A stretch of 6,858 bases of DNA from CAYYBZ01 sp964470285 [NCBI: uncultured Oligoflexia bacterium] (lineage in GTDB: Bacteria; Bdellovibrionota_G; CAYYBZ01), in NCBI GenBank assembly GCA_964470285.1, contig CAYYBZ010000110.1, positions 1-6,858 on the forward strand. Reading direction: 5' to 3'. Below, piece by piece: positions 6,391 to 6,858 of the stretch. Numbering within the stretch: the stretch's first letter is position 1; each line of letters starts with the position of its first letter. The position numbers were made by a program, and so were the translations under genes. The notes beneath the pieces were generated by a model that made no database searches, had not been told where the DNA came from, and saw only the letters and a program-made list of their open reading frames with translations.

Positions 6391-6415
6391 TTAAAAGTTT
6401 ATATCTGGTCAAAGA

Positions 6416-6858
6416 TTATTTTTCAGTGATACTGACGTTTATCTGCTTGGGCTTTGCTTCCTCTCTTTTAGGAATGTTGAGCTTTAGAACACCGTCTTTA
6501 TAGTTTGCCTTGATGTTCTCTGAGCTAGCCGTTTTTGGAAGCTGAAACGATCTTGAAAACGTTCCGTAATACTTTTCAATTCTATAGAAATCTTCCTTTT
6601 TATCCTCCTGCTCAAACTTTCTCTCCCCTGTTATTGTAAGAATGTCGTCTTCAACCTTAACGTTGATGTCTTTTTGACTTAATCCAGGAAGATCCGCAGA
6701 GATATAATAGGCCTCCTTGTCTTCATGAATATCAACTACAGGCGACCAGTCTCTTTTATAAAGAGAACCGCTTGAAGAGGATTTATCAAAAAGCCTGTTG
6801 ACTTCCTTTTGAATGTCCTTAAGACCTTCAAAAGGATCCCATGATGTACCCCAAGGAT
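6416..6858 (-). CDS. hsp20: Small heat-shock protein, Hsp20/alpha-crystallin family (partial, 5' end outside window)
   Basis: An ATP-independent cytoplasmic holdase chaperone that keeps unfolding proteins soluble, usually as large oligomers. The visible 146 residues run from the window edge to a TAA at 6418-6416; typical members are about 140-160 aa, so only a few N-terminal residues are probably missing. The fragment opens with WDPFEGLKDIQKEVNRLF (6-23), the usual N-terminal helix. The alpha-crystallin domain covers about 36-130 with SPVVDIHED (38-46), DLPGL (55-59), LTITGER (73-79), GTFSRSFQLP (98-107) and the signature ANYKDGVLKLNIPK (117-130). The C-terminal extension carries an INV (IxV) motif at 139-141, used for oligomer assembly. 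The gene ends at a hairpin terminator and lies upstream of the HtrA protease on the same strand, a sensible proteostasis neighbourhood. No heat-shock promoter can be judged because the upstream region is outside the window. Confidence 0.93.
   Translation of the reverse strand, partial: PWGTSWDPFEGLKDIQKEVNRLFDKSSSSGSLYKRDWSPVVDIHEDKEAYYISADLPGLSQKDINVKVEDDILTITGERKFEQEDKKEDFYRIEKYYGTFSRSFQLPKTASSENIKANYKDGVLKLNIPKREEAKPKQINVSITEK

Noticed and set aside
6216-6503. Plus-strand open frame of 95 codons
   Set aside because: It runs through the htrA start, the terminator hairpin and the end of hsp20 on the opposite strand; the hydrophobic translation is what an antisense read of these genes gives.

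Overview
The window is an AT-rich bacterial chromosomal segment with tightly packed, mostly intact housekeeping genes. Shine-Dalgarno sites such as GGAGG and AGGGAG, ATG starts, a lipoprotein-type HtrA protease and a type 2 PyrF suggest a Gram-negative or diderm low-GC lineage. Deltaproteobacteria-like or related anaerobic phyla would fit, but the sequence alone does not fix the taxon. No mobile element, CRISPR array, tRNA or rRNA is visible, and no stretch longer than about 140 bases lacks a gene.

Left part (1-963, + strand): the last 35 codons of an unrecognised protein, then pyrF 11 nt later, probably co-transcribed. PyrF makes UMP, the last step of de novo pyrimidine synthesis.

Middle part (965-4235, - strand): a three-gene operon read right to left. 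It encodes a 437-aa P-loop protein of the predicted GTPase / cyclic 2,3-diphosphoglycerate synthetase-like family, a carbamate kinase (arcC) and an ornithine carbamoyltransferase (argF/arcB type). The last two enzymes meet at carbamoyl phosphate. No arginine deiminase lies in the window, so the direction of flux (citrulline breakdown to ATP, or carbamoyl phosphate made from ammonia for citrulline) is open. The role of the P-loop protein is the least understood point here and the best candidate for something undescribed. The operon ends tail-to-tail with pyrF with a single base between the stop codons.

Right part (4344-6858, - strand): a proteostasis block. A small heat-shock protein of the Hsp20 family, cut by the window edge, ends in a strong hairpin terminator. 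After it come an HtrA/DegP-type serine protease with a lipoprotein signal and two PDZ domains, then, 14 nt after its stop, a 163-aa NYN/LabA-like PIN-fold protein, a probable ribonuclease. The protease and the NYN protein look like one transcription unit.

Start codons were moved from the longest open frame for argF (to 1885), arcC (to 2892) and htrA (to 6280), on ribosome-site, family-length and terminator evidence.
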